Position numbers and translations under genes: made by a program. From a virus: a stretch of DNA of 42,736 nt. How positions within the stretch are numbered: the stretch's first letter is position 1; each line of letters begins with the position of its first letter. The notes under the pieces were generated by a model. That model worked only from the letters and a program-made list of their open reading frames with translations. It searched no databases and was not told where the DNA came from. Where the stretch lies: positions 1 to 42,736 of the IMG/VR virus record IMGVR_UViG_3300029267_001790. One strand, 5' to 3'. This document shows, piece by piece, positions 7,680 to 16,512 of this stretch.

Positions 7680-8332
7680 TAAACTGCCTCCTGAATGGCA
7701 AACTGAATTCTTTCTTTAAGTGCGGCTTCGATTTCGTAGACCTTATTGACGGATACAGATAAATCACTGGCAACATCTTTTGCAGAATCAGTACCCATGA
7801 TTCTTCTATTGACAATGTGTTGCTCAATCTCGTTGTTAATCACGCTTGAAATAAGATTAGAAATGGCAATCTCGTCACCGCCAGGATCTTCCATGCGATC
7901 GTCCTCTGACGGCTGAGTGTGTCTTTTTTCATAGGCCGAGAGTAAGGCAATAACGTGAGACTCGGAAATATTGCGGCCACTACTCTCTGAAAGACGCTCG
8001 GCAATTTCTAGCGTCTTTAATCCCTGTTCATTAAACTGCCTAGCTTTTGAGGCTAATGCTGTCGTGCGAAAGTCCACCGTAAAAACCCCCAAGAAACGTG
8101 CGGCCTCATTGTAAACATCGCGGCGAATTGTGCGAGCCACAAAAGACTTAATCGACATGCCATGGCTGGGATCATAGGCTGATACAGCCCTCAACACCGC
8201 CACATTGCCTACTTGATACAAGTCATTAATGTCTAATGCACTAGAAGAGTATCTAGCCGAATGGGCAATTTTACGAACGATAGGACCATACTCTTCTAGA
8301 AGTCCATCAACGTCAAGACCCTCATACATCAT
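7679..8332 (-). CDS. Sigma-70 family RNA polymerase sigma factor
   Basis: The 217-residue protein has a clear sigma region 2 at residues 33-80 (DINDLYQVGNVAVLRAVSAY, then GMSIKSFVARTIRRDVYNEA), which binds core RNA polymerase and melts the -10 element. A linker or region 3 follows. The C-terminal helix-turn-helix-like region 4 (AKDVASDLSVSVNKVYEIEAA) would read a -35 element. An upstream extension of the frame to 8476 only re-reads the neighbouring gene. The ATG at 8332 directly follows that gene's last codons and overlaps its stop. The spacing upstream is poor in Shine-Dalgarno bases, so translation is probably coupled. It could redirect host RNA polymerase to phage promoters outside this window. 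Confidence 0.87.
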   Translation of the reverse strand: MMYEGLDVDGLLEEYGPIVRKIAHSARYSSSALDINDLYQVGNVAVLRAVSAYDPSHGMSIKSFVARTIRRDVYNEAARFLGVFTVDFRTTALASKARQFNEQGLKTLEIAERLSESSGRNISESHVIALLSAYEKRHTQPSEDDRMEDPGGDEIAISNLISSVINNEIEQHIVNRRIMGTDSAKDVASDLSVSVNKVYEIEAALKERIQFAIQEAV

Positions 8333-8540
8333 TTTTCTTTTGGCGTGACCGGACAGGCTTTCTAAACCAAATATAGGGTGCTGAAAATGGGTAAAGAGCT
8401 TCCCAGCCTTCCTGCCCCCTGGTGTTGATAATGTCCTTGATAATGCTATTAATAGCATTAACGTCAACCATGCCAAGTTCTAATTTGGCTTGATCTTGTT
8501 CGCTAAGTGGAATTTGCTCAAAGTCGTATTCGTACTTCAT
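8322..8540 (-). CDS. DUF4177-like small protein
   Basis: The 72-residue protein has the pattern MKYEYDFEQIPL, then a helix (VNAINSIIKDIINTRGQ), then EGWEALYPFSAPYIWFRKP. This is a beta-alpha-beta arrangement with the GWE signature of small DUF4177-type proteins, whose function is unknown. The ATG overlaps the DNA polymerase stop as ATGA. The 3' end overlaps the sigma-factor start by 11 bases, so it lies in the same translation-coupled chain. The basic tail RSRQKKNDV is formed in the overlap. Confidence 0.7.
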   Translation of the reverse strand: MKYEYDFEQIPLSEQDQAKLELGMVDVNAINSIIKDIINTRGQEGWEALYPFSAPYIWFRKPVRSRQKKNDV

Positions 8541-11500
8541 TTCAGTCTGGTTACATTATTGGCGATAAGAGATCCCCTGTCATCTACTTTTCCAGAAATC
8601 TTAACTACATTGCCATTCTCAAGCAGCCGCTTTGACTTTTGAAAGACTCTAGGAAAAACAACCATGTTGTCCATCATATAGGTATCATCTTTAACAGTCA
8701 GGAAGGCCATTGGCTCCTGCTTTGTTTTCGTAAGGATCTCATGCATTCTGTCAATACAGACGGCAATTTCAAACTGCATGCCCTCATAGCCATTCTTCAC
8801 AAGGTCGATACATTTATGTTGACTCTTGTAGACATCAGCTTCACTACCGCTGAGAGAAATGCCTAAGAGGTCATGCTCCCATGCAATATTTTGAGCACGG
8901 CTATCAAAAATGTCTTGTTGATCATACTCAGTTAAAATCTCTCTAAGCTTGATGCGACGACGACTATTCGGAACCTTAACACCAAACTTGTCCTTAACAG
9001 TTTCGACACGTTCCTCGTCCGCAATCGCACGCACAAAACGAACCCAATCATCTACGTCAGGGTTTTTGCTAATTAAAATTTTAACAGTCTCTCTTTCGTT
9101 TGTCGTAAGTGAGCTAAGTAGTTGATATTCAGCTAAGCAACGAACCCTATGTTCTTCGCTATCATCAAAGGCACCCCCCTTGATGAGAGCGTTCATAACA
9201 GCAGAAGTAATTTTAGTCTTGCTACTAACTACATGCCAAATGATATCACTAAAACTATCATAACTCTTAGTTACCTTGGCTAAATCATTGACGGCGGCGG
9301 CACCAACTCCCTTGAGGGCCGAGAGGCCAAATGCAATGTGATTATCATCAATAACCTCAAAAGTCTTATTTCCCAATGAGGCACGAGGAGGCACAACCTC
9401 AATCTCAAACACCTTCGCATCATACACTAGGGCACTCATTTGCTCAAACTTGTCAGGATGACTTTCCGCGTGACGAAGCTTCGCACAGAAAAATTCAACT
9501 GGATAATTTGCTTTTAAATAAGCGGTCTCATAGGCCAAAAGTGCATAACCAACACCATGAGACTTGTTGAAACCATAACCAGCAAACTTTTCAATGTAAC
9601 CCCAAATTTCATCAGCAACACGAGCCTCAATACCGCTTTCGCGACAACCATCTTCAAAAACGGTTTTCCACTCCCGCATTTCTTCCGGCTTCTTTTTGCC
9701 CATGGCCTTACGAACCTTATCGGCATCGATAAGAGACATTCCGGCAAGCTGTTTGCAAATTTCGATTACTTGTTCCTGATACAAAAGGGCGGAATAGGTC
9801 GGAGACATAATTGGCTCCAGCATTGAATGAATATAGCTGGCTTCTCCACCATGCTTAACCTTTTTGTAGTATTCATGCATTCCACTCTCCATCGGCCCAG
9901 GACGAATAATACTAATTAAATCAGAAAGCTCCTCGATATTACTAGGCTCCAGATTCTTGCTCCATGTGCGTCCTAGCTGCTTTTCAATCTGAAAGAGGCC
10001 GACAGTAAACCCCTGAGAAATCATTGCCCAGGTCTTAGGATCATCCATAGGCATGTTCTCACGCGAAACATCGATATCGTGACGTTGCTTAACAAGATCG
10101 CTGGCTACCTGAATATCATCTAACGTGGTAAGGCCAAGAATATCCAGCTTAAGCAAGCTCAAAGAATCCACGGTACCCATATCCCAACCGAAGATCATGT
10201 TGCCGTCTTTCGCACGAGTTAACGGATACCAACTATCCTCAAAAGGCTCATCAGAAATCACAACGGCTGCTGCGTGAATACCAGTAGACTTATAGCACCC
10301 CTCAAGAGATAACGCAATCTTAAACCAGGGCTTATACTGCTCGTAATACTCTTTTAGCTTAGGAACAGTATCGATAGCTTCCTGCAAGCTAATCGCTACG
10401 TGTTCGTCATTTTTGGCCGGAACCAAACTAGTGATTGCATTAGCCTCATCAAAGGGCATGTTGTAAACTCTGAATACTTCCTTAAGAATGGCCTTTGCTT
10501 GAAGACCACCAAGCGTAACAATCTGTGCAACATTAGCATTGCCGAAACGCTTTCGAATGTAGTTTAGAACTTTTTGACGTTGCGACCTCGGAATATCCGA
10601 ATCAATATCCGGCAAGCCACCGCGACCTTTGTTAAGGAACCTTTCCCAAATGAGACCATACTCAATGGGGTCGATTTCAGTAACCCCCAGGAAATAGCTA
10701 ACAAGGCTACCACCCGCACTGCCGCGTCCACGACCAACAAGGATGCCTTCATTTCTAATCCAAGACATGACATCATGAACAATGAGGAAGTAATCAGCAA
10801 ACCCCATTTCATCAATGTCGCTTAACTCTCTATCAAGCCTTTCTTGATAAGTCTCGAAATCATCACCATCCGTAGGATTGATCGCAAGTCTTTTCATGCC
10901 CTGCACGCAAAGCTCTCGAAGATAGTCCATGGGACTAGTCCCGTCTGGAGTAAACTTGTACTTGGGCAATCTACGCTTCTTAAGATCAATGTCTACATTG
11001 CAAGAATCAGCAATTTTTAGGGCGGCATCCAACTCATCCTCAGTGACATCAAGGATAACCATGTCGTCACGACTCTTGAGGTAATACTCCTCTACGGAAA
11101 AATCAGCATAAGTCGCACGACTAAACTTGTTCTGATTCATTTCCAGGAGCGTCCGATGTGCCTCAGCGTCATGCTCCTCAACATAATGAGCGTTGTTAGT
11201 CGCTACAGTACGAACCCCATACTTCTTAGAAAGATTACGAAGTCTAGAGTTAATGATTTTCTGATCTGCAAGACCATGATCCTGTACTTCAAGGAAAAAA
11301 TGATCCGTGTCATAAATTTTAAGGAAACGACGAACAAGACCGTCGGCTTTAAACAAAGCAGCAGGAGCAAAAACATCGCCCGCGTCGTCCTTCTTGTCGT
11401 AAAGATTAGACGAAATGACTCCATCGAAGCTACTGCCTGACAGACAAATAACCCCTTCTTTGTATTTTTCTAAAAGAGCAAAGTCAACACGCGGGTTGTA

Positions 11501-11842
11501 ATAGTAATACTCTTCCGAATGTGCCATGGACACTAAGCGTGAAATGTTCTTCCAGCCAGTCTCGTTTTCCGCAAGCAGAACAATATGAGTAACTTGACGC
11601 ACCTTTTGATCACGAGCCTCAAGAGCATCTTCACAAAAGAACAGATCGACCCCAAGAATAGGCTTAACGCCCGCATTGGTAGCCTCTCTGTAAAAAGAGA
11701 TCGCGTCGTATAGGTTGGAATAATCGGTCAAAGCCACCGCTGGCTGTCCCAACTCCTTGGCCCGACTGACGACATTTTTAATGTCAGCAGAACCATAAAG
11801 CATCGAGGCTTTAGACCGAACGCTTAGATTTACAAAGGTCAT
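8537..11842 (-). CDS. dnaE: DNA polymerase III alpha subunit (DnaE type, family C)
   Basis: The 1101-residue replicative polymerase has, in order, a PHP domain (about 1-280) and a palm with GRGRGSAGGSLVSYFLG and PDIDSD. D412, D414 and D567 (in KLDILG) are the expected catalytic aspartates. Helix-hairpin-helix-like FGLSALKGVG follows, and the last 90 residues form an OB-fold-like domain. The PHP metal ligands are degenerate: the usual HLHVHS start reads NLSVRS and the TDHGN site reads TDYSN, so no exonuclease activity is expected from it. QQDIF at about 975-979 sits where Escherichia coli alpha has its beta-clamp peptide, so the enzyme probably uses a sliding clamp. No clamp or epsilon subunit is encoded in the window. 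ATGA overlaps occur on both sides. Confidence 0.97.
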   Translation of the reverse strand: MTFVNLSVRSKASMLYGSADIKNVVSRAKELGQPAVALTDYSNLYDAISFYREATNAGVKPILGVDLFFCEDALEARDQKVRQVTHIVLLAENETGWKNISRLVSMAHSEEYYYYNPRVDFALLEKYKEGVICLSGSSFDGVISSNLYDKKDDAGDVFAPAALFKADGLVRRFLKIYDTDHFFLEVQDHGLADQKIINSRLRNLSKKYGVRTVATNNAHYVEEHDAEAHRTLLEMNQNKFSRATYADFSVEEYYLKSRDDMVILDVTEDELDAALKIADSCNVDIDLKKRRLPKYKFTPDGTSPMDYLRELCVQGMKRLAINPTDGDDFETYQERLDRELSDIDEMGFADYFLIVHDVMSWIRNEGILVGRGRGSAGGSLVSYFLGVTEIDPIEYGLIWERFLNKGRGGLPDIDSDIPRSQRQKVLNYIRKRFGNANVAQIVTLGGLQAKAILKEVFRVYNMPFDEANAITSLVPAKNDEHVAISLQEAIDTVPKLKEYYEQYKPWFKIALSLEGCYKSTGIHAAAVVISDEPFEDSWYPLTRAKDGNMIFGWDMGTVDSLSLLKLDILGLTTLDDIQVASDLVKQRHDIDVSRENMPMDDPKTWAMISQGFTVGLFQIEKQLGRTWSKNLEPSNIEELSDLISIIRPGPMESGMHEYYKKVKHGGEASYIHSMLEPIMSPTYSALLYQEQVIEICKQLAGMSLIDADKVRKAMGKKKPEEMREWKTVFEDGCRESGIEARVADEIWGYIEKFAGYGFNKSHGVGYALLAYETAYLKANYPVEFFCAKLRHAESHPDKFEQMSALVYDAKVFEIEVVPPRASLGNKTFEVIDDNHIAFGLSALKGVGAAAVNDLAKVTKSYDSFSDIIWHVVSSKTKITSAVMNALIKGGAFDDSEEHRVRCLAEYQLLSSLTTNERETVKILISKNPDVDDWVRFVRAIADEERVETVKDKFGVKVPNSRRRIKLREILTEYDQQDIFDSRAQNIAWEHDLLGISLSGSEADVYKSQHKCIDLVKNGYEGMQFEIAVCIDRMHEILTKTKQEPMAFLTVKDDTYMMDNMVVFPRVFQKSKRLLENGNVVKISGKVDDRGSLIANNVTRLK

Positions 11843-12495
11843 TGTTTAGGTCGCTTTTCGTAAACTTTTTTAGTGGGCTTAGTGACACGCTTACCAGGAT
11901 GCTTCTTAATGTTTCGTTCTCGCATTTTGTTAAGTCGTGCTCTGTTCGCCACCTGGGAACGAGTTTCCTTGTAATTCCCACTGCCATCGTAACTACCCTC
12001 TCGAACAGGATCGATGTTGTGCTTGTCCCATAGATCACCAACTCGCACACGAGTCTTAATTCCAGGCTCATTAGCGTAGGATAGCTCAGTATCGTCAGCA
12101 GGAATCAATTTGGCCTGACACACGTTCTCTTCCTCATCCTCATGTTGACAACAAAGAGTGCCATCGTCAAGCATCGATTCGATATCTTCGATACGCCCCT
12201 CTATGTTTGTATGCGTGTTGGGACCAGTTTTGATGCTAAGCCAGCCATGACTAAAAGCACCCACAACATTAACGTGTCCATGTTCACAGATAAAGACCTT
12301 TCCAGGGTTATAGAGAGTTTCTCCTCTCGAAATGAAAATAGGCTGGTTGCCACGCCCCTCTTCTTTGCATTTTGGGCAAACAGCCTTCATCTTCGGAATC
12401 TTTTTCTCCAAAGCATCTTCTTGGCGACGAGTCATGATCATGGTCTCTTTGTGGCCACATGTCCAACATGTAATATCAACTTCATGAGCAGCCAT
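11839..12495 (-). CDS. Zinc-finger protein of unknown function
   Basis: This is a 218-residue protein. Residues 9-45 contain CWTCGHKE and CPKCKEEG, a four-cysteine zinc ribbon. Further Cys/His pairs occur in FICEHGHV and LCCQHEDEEENVCQ, so a second metal site is possible. The C-terminal 60 residues are strongly basic (many Lys and Arg), suggesting nucleic-acid binding. I chose the ATG at 12495 over a GTG three bases upstream because AGGAGG lies about 8 bases before it. The gene overlaps its neighbours by TGATG and ATGA. Its place between the polymerase and the ClpP-like gene suggests a replication or regulatory role, which is inference only. Confidence 0.72.
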   Translation of the reverse strand: MAAHEVDITCWTCGHKETMIMTRRQEDALEKKIPKMKAVCPKCKEEGRGNQPIFISRGETLYNPGKVFICEHGHVNVVGAFSHGWLSIKTGPNTHTNIEGRIEDIESMLDDGTLCCQHEDEEENVCQAKLIPADDTELSYANEPGIKTRVRVGDLWDKHNIDPVREGSYDGSGNYKETRSQVANRARLNKMRERNIKKHPGKRVTKPTKKVYEKRPKQ

Positions 12496-13079
12496 CACTC
12501 ACCCTCCTTCTCATCCCAAATATTGTCAATTACGCCCCATTCCAGGGCTTCTTCTGCACCAAAGTATGCATCGTGTGGCTTGGCACATAGTTTCTTCCAA
12601 AAGCTTTTTGGCTTGTTGGTATACTTCGCCATAAGGTCATACCAGCGTTCCCAAAACTTTTTAACGTGTTCCAGGTGTCCATTGTGCTGATTTAAATTTT
12701 CTCCATTGCTTCCCCACCACGGAACATGTACCATAAAAGTCGTGTTTGGACCACACCAACGATTACCCTTTTCTCCACAGGCGACAAGAAGCGTAGCCGC
12801 TGACATAATCTTGCCAATACCAAAAGTATGCACTGGGGACTTAAGTGTCCTAGTAACGTCATGTACTCCCATCATGTCATAAACATCGCCACCATAAGAA
12901 GAAATTCTTAACTCAATTGGATCATGTTTTTCATTTTGTTGATCCATTAAGTACATGCCTTGAATTACATTACCGCTGCTGTGCTCGTCAATCTCACCAG
13001 TTAGGAAAATAAAACGATTCGTAATGTCTACGCCATGATCAAAATAGGCACCAACCCAGTCTTTACTAATTCTAGCCAT
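12495..13079 (-). CDS. ClpP-like serine protease (S14 family)
   Basis: The 194-residue protein has the ClpP core. RISSYGGDVYDMMGV forms the substrate strand. The catalytic triad is visible as S93 in GKIMSAATLLVACG, H118 in FMVHVP, and D170 in PHDAYFGAEEALEWGVID. ClpP-fold proteases cut peptides or capsid scaffolds. In many phages they mature the prohead, but here the gene lies among replication genes, far from any visible head gene. The ATG at 13079 was chosen because AAGGAAGG lies about 10 bases upstream. It overlaps the nuclease stop by 8 bases. No chaperone ATPase partner is encoded nearby, so it may act alone or with host ClpX or ClpA. Confidence 0.92.
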   Translation of the reverse strand: MARISKDWVGAYFDHGVDITNRFIFLTGEIDEHSSGNVIQGMYLMDQQNEKHDPIELRISSYGGDVYDMMGVHDVTRTLKSPVHTFGIGKIMSAATLLVACGEKGNRWCGPNTTFMVHVPWWGSNGENLNQHNGHLEHVKKFWERWYDLMAKYTNKPKSFWKKLCAKPHDAYFGAEEALEWGVIDNIWDEKEGE

Positions 13080-14034
13080 TGATATTAAACCTTCCTTTCC
13101 AATTAGCTTTACAAACCTCAGCATCACACAATGAACGACACTTCCATGCTGATCGCTTGTCTAGGTCTTCATTGCTTCGGACAATTCTATCAATCCACTC
13201 GGTTGACTGAATCTCCTCAATCTTCTTACGAACGTACTCTTCCGTTTCAAGATCCTCTTCTTCTGAAAACGCCACAGTAATTGGTTTTTCAGTGAAGTAA
13301 TCAAACGTCAAAAGAATATTCTTGTATTTGTATCCTTTGCCAGCTACATCATCGATAAACTCACGGCGAGCAGCAAGCGAGTACATTCTTACCTGAATAT
13401 CTTCACGGCACTCATCGTAATTCTGAGTCCAAGATCCTGTCTTGTAATCAATGACTTCAATCGTGTCTTCGTCTAGCTCGGTCACAAGGTCAATAATACC
13501 AATCATGGGAACATCCGTTCCAGGCACTTTGATATTAAATTGGTATTCACAACCAACCATTTTTCCATCAGAATCCTTAAGTGTACGCGGCCAAATCTCT
13601 TCATAACGACGCATGGTATTCTCAACCATGGAAATAGAGTTATCAAACAGATCCCTGGGGCATCCAGTAAGAGCATCAAGAGGCTCTTGCGAAATCGTAC
13701 ACTTATCTTCACCGACGTAAGGACAGGTATCGCAAAACGGTTTCTTGTCAGCAAAGTCTTTTGACTTGGCCCAAACCAGAGGAGATTCCATGGTTTCAGG
13801 ATCACCATAGCGGCCAATGGTTTCTAACGTGCCACCATACCCACGATAAAGTCTATCAACCCACTCTGAATCCTCACCATTTACATAGTATTCTAGCACA
13901 TCATGAATTAGAGATCCATGTGCAGCACCCCAATTCGATTTCAAAGCCAACTTAGTATGGTAAGTTAGCCAGTATTTGAACTTACACATATCAAAGGTTT
14001 TGATACGACTAGGCGAAATTGATTTTAACTTCAT
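13072..14034 (-). CDS. Cas4/RecB/AddB-like PD-(D/E)XK nuclease with probable Fe-S cluster
   Basis: The 320-residue protein opens SISPSRIKTFDMCKFKYW, the start typical of the PDDEXK_1 (Cas4, RecB, AddB) family. H44 (GSLIHDVLEYY), the Asp in IGIIDLV and the EVIDYKTG motif make up the metal-dependent nuclease site. Cys17 plus three cysteines near the C-terminus (CRSLCDAEVC) match the four-cysteine 4Fe-4S arrangement of Cas4 and AddB. An internal loop, CDTCPYVGEDKC with a further Cys, could hold another metal. It overlaps the primase stop as ATGA. The likely job is 5' or 3' end resection feeding RecA, or processing of replication intermediates. No CRISPR array is present. Confidence 0.9.
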   Translation of the reverse strand: MKLKSISPSRIKTFDMCKFKYWLTYHTKLALKSNWGAAHGSLIHDVLEYYVNGEDSEWVDRLYRGYGGTLETIGRYGDPETMESPLVWAKSKDFADKKPFCDTCPYVGEDKCTISQEPLDALTGCPRDLFDNSISMVENTMRRYEEIWPRTLKDSDGKMVGCEYQFNIKVPGTDVPMIGIIDLVTELDEDTIEVIDYKTGSWTQNYDECREDIQVRMYSLAARREFIDDVAGKGYKYKNILLTFDYFTEKPITVAFSEEEDLETEEYVRKKIEEIQSTEWIDRIVRSNEDLDKRSAWKCRSLCDAEVCKANWKGRFNING

Positions 14035-15095
14035 TTAATGTCCTCGAAAATTTGTTGTGCTTCTTCTACCGTCAGGTCGCCACAGTCCTTACCAAATGGC
14101 AATTTAACGACATTAATCTCGAAAAGGTCTCCAACGATACGTCTCATCTTCTCAAGAGCCTTGTCGATAGGGGCAATGTTATTCTTGTAATTCGCGGGAT
14201 CGTCTTGATCGTAAGCAACATACAAATGACGGATGCCATACTTAACCAACAGAGTTCGATGTGCTGCTGAAAAATTAGTGCTAAGAGTAGCAACCCAGTT
14301 TCGGATACCAGCCTCCTCAAGCCTCATGCCATCCAGGGGTCCTTCTACTAGAATAATCCTGCGATGGGGCTCAATCCAATTCTTTGCCTTGTGTAAATTA
14401 AACAAAATCGATCCAGTCGAAAGCTCTCCACGCTTGGGCCATCTATTGAAGTGACGCCCATGAACCCACTTGTTATAAGCAAGGCCCTTTTTCTCGAAAT
14501 AGGATTCAGAGTGAATAGTGCGGCCGGTATAGCCGACTAAATGCCCTTCGTCGTCCCTCACGGGGAAAATAACTCTATCGTGCATGAACGTGGCTGGACG
14601 ATGCCACAAGCCAACTTGATATTTTTGTAGAACCCCGGAATCAAATCCGCGATCGATAAGATAGCGAGGCTTTGGTTGCAAGAACTTAAGGTTGTCTTCG
14701 TTTAAAGGTTCGTGAACAAAGACCTGATCGCGACGAGTCTCGGGCATTGCAACGTCAGCCGCAAGATCAACATTCTCGTCGTTCATTACGCTCTCGATCC
14801 ATTTTACCGTATCTGCAAAGTTTGTACCCAGGACGCTACTGACTAAACCAAGAATATCGTTACCCCGGCTCTCTTCGCAATGGTGAGTCCAACAAACCCA
14901 CTTACCGATATCTGTACGCCAGCTAAATGCCGTAGCGTTATTGCGATCACCAGGATGCTGCTTGCAAGGACATACAGACTGAATGAGTCCGTCGCCACGA
15001 TCATAATGACTCATGCCAAGTTTATCAAAAACTTTGTGAGCGTTACGAGTGGCGTGCTTTTTTAGCTGCTCAATCTTCTTCTTCGGAATCGTCAT
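14031..15095 (-). CDS. DnaG-type DNA primase
   Basis: This 354-residue primase carries an N-terminal CHC2-like zinc site (C44, H47, C68, C73 around CPCKQHPGD and CWTHHCEESRGND). A middle segment (DRVIFPVRDDEGHLVGYTGR) is typical of DnaG catalytic cores. A TOPRIM domain follows, with E251 in LVEGPLDGM and D296 and D298 in VAYDQDD as the metal ligands. It lacks the C-terminal helicase-binding domain of full-length bacterial DnaG (usually near 580 residues). Phage primases of this size are common. The start lies inside the 3' end of the helicase gene (26-base overlap) with no clear Shine-Dalgarno, suggesting coupled translation and fixed stoichiometry with DnaB. Confidence 0.93.
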   Translation of the reverse strand: MTIPKKKIEQLKKHATRNAHKVFDKLGMSHYDRGDGLIQSVCPCKQHPGDRNNATAFSWRTDIGKWVCWTHHCEESRGNDILGLVSSVLGTNFADTVKWIESVMNDENVDLAADVAMPETRRDQVFVHEPLNEDNLKFLQPKPRYLIDRGFDSGVLQKYQVGLWHRPATFMHDRVIFPVRDDEGHLVGYTGRTIHSESYFEKKGLAYNKWVHGRHFNRWPKRGELSTGSILFNLHKAKNWIEPHRRIILVEGPLDGMRLEEAGIRNWVATLSTNFSAAHRTLLVKYGIRHLYVAYDQDDPANYKNNIAPIDKALEKMRRIVGDLFEINVVKLPFGKDCGDLTVEEAQQIFEDIK

Positions 15096-16512
15096 CGTTA
15101 TTATCTTGTCTTACAGAACCAATCTCAAGCTCTTGGAAATTACCGCAGCTAAGATCAACTTCAAAGTTAATGTATGCGTCATGAAGACCACGGCCAAAGC
15201 GAGACTTCCAAATAGAAACCTTGTGAGTTCCTACTGGGTCCTCTGCTCTTTCGCGATCAGTTTTGCGTTTGATATAGAAAACCGAGTCAACGTTTTCGCT
15301 GATTCGCTTCCCTCCCGCGACCGCACGAATGCCCTCGTCAGCCTCATTGTTGGTCTGGCCAAATGCAATCATGGGAATATTGTATTTCTGAATAAAGTCG
15401 TGCAATTGTGCCACGAACAAACCATTCTGCTGCCACTCTTGAAGTACGCCGCGACGCATTTCACTCGTCATGGCAAGCTTAATGTAGTCATAAACAATCA
15501 GGCATTGCGGCATCTTCGCTTCGCGACTTGGCTTAACATGTGTAAGCAACCAGCGTCGCATATGAGGTTCAACGTCGGGCACACTTAGACCGCTGATAGA
15601 TTGATAATAAATTGGAAGCCTTTCTACACGCTCCCACAACTTAGGATCACGCAAGCGACGACCATAGGCAAGAATCTCATTGATCTGTTGCTGATCAAGC
15701 CCCTGATCACGTAACTGGTCAGCATCCATTTTCCAAAAACCAGACTCAACGATATCTGATGGAATGCGTGCCAAAATAGATGCCATGCGAACCCATTGAG
15801 AATGCTTATCTAGCTCACTATCTAGATACAAAACAGGTAGCCCCATTAGTGCAGCCGCAACCGCAGCGTCGAGACCAAATTGACTCTTACCGCTACCAGT
15901 AGTAGCAACACCAAGATGAAGAGAACCATTGCGAATACGCCCAATACGTTCCTGTAGAATAGGGTATCCAAGATCAAGACCAATGTGACCAGGATCATCG
16001 GCAAGCTCCTCTAGGAACTCCTTAAATCCTTCTCGCATATCAACAATGGCATGCTCGCCCTTGTCGATCATGTTTACCTTGCTAATAATCTCGTTTTCAA
16101 CAGTGGAGATAACCGCACTGAGCGGATCGCTTGTTGTATCGAGATAATTGCGTAGCTCTTGGAATGACTGTCGATAAGCCCTTGCAATAGCCTGACGTTT
16201 AACTTCCAAGAAATGATTATCGATCTCATGGACCGTAATCTCTTCTGCAAAAAGTTCGTCTACCCATTCCCCATTTCGAGTAGCAGAAAGATAATTCTGA
16301 TGACCAAGCGATTTTGCTTCCGACACAATCTTCGCTTTCGTAATCTTCTGAGCTTCCTTGTCAATAATAAGAGAACGAATTGCCTCATAAGTCATTCGCG
16401 GCGTCGAATGCTCAAAATCATCTTCGTCTAAATACTCGGCAAACTCAAACAGCTTTTCTGGAAACTGAACAAGCCCGGACAAGAACACCTTTTCTGCTGC
16501 AACATTACTCAT
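15070..16512 (-). CDS. dnaB: DnaB-family replicative helicase
   Basis: The 480-residue protein has a helical N-terminal domain (1-100, beginning SNVAAEKVFLSGLV) that in DnaB contacts primase. A RecA-fold motor follows: Walker A GVATTGSGKS at 201-210, YLDSELDKHSQWVRMAS (motif H1a), the CLIVYDYIKLA Walker B strand, and AFGQTNNEADEGIRAVAGGK with the arginine-finger region after it. The very acidic tail (DNNDDDSEEED) resembles a protein-binding tail. I set the start at the ATG at 16512, which overlaps the upstream stop by 8 bases. The frame extends to 16542 but only through the neighbouring gene. It should form the hexameric fork helicase with the primase and polymerase encoded downstream. Confidence 0.95.
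   Translation of the reverse strand: MSNVAAEKVFLSGLVQFPEKLFEFAEYLDEDDFEHSTPRMTYEAIRSLIIDKEAQKITKAKIVSEAKSLGHQNYLSATRNGEWVDELFAEEITVHEIDNHFLEVKRQAIARAYRQSFQELRNYLDTTSDPLSAVISTVENEIISKVNMIDKGEHAIVDMREGFKEFLEELADDPGHIGLDLGYPILQERIGRIRNGSLHLGVATTGSGKSQFGLDAAVAAALMGLPVLYLDSELDKHSQWVRMASILARIPSDIVESGFWKMDADQLRDQGLDQQQINEILAYGRRLRDPKLWERVERLPIYYQSISGLSVPDVEPHMRRWLLTHVKPSREAKMPQCLIVYDYIKLAMTSEMRRGVLQEWQQNGLFVAQLHDFIQKYNIPMIAFGQTNNEADEGIRAVAGGKRISENVDSVFYIKRKTDRERAEDPVGTHKVSIWKSRFGRGLHDAYINFEVDLSCGNFQELEIGSVRQDNNDDDSEEED

Noticed and set aside
11811-12071. 86-codon minus-strand frame overlapping the polymerase start
   Set aside because: It lies across the junction of two supported genes in another frame, with no domain or ribosome site.
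13072-14034. Cas4-like nuclease as evidence of a CRISPR-Cas system
   Set aside because: No repeats or other Cas proteins are present, and the context is phage replication.
12142-15588. Long open frames on the plus strand, such as 12142-12690 and 15049-15588
   Set aside because: They lie antisense to well-supported minus-strand genes (zinc-finger/ClpP, primase/DnaB), have no recognisable domains and skewed composition.
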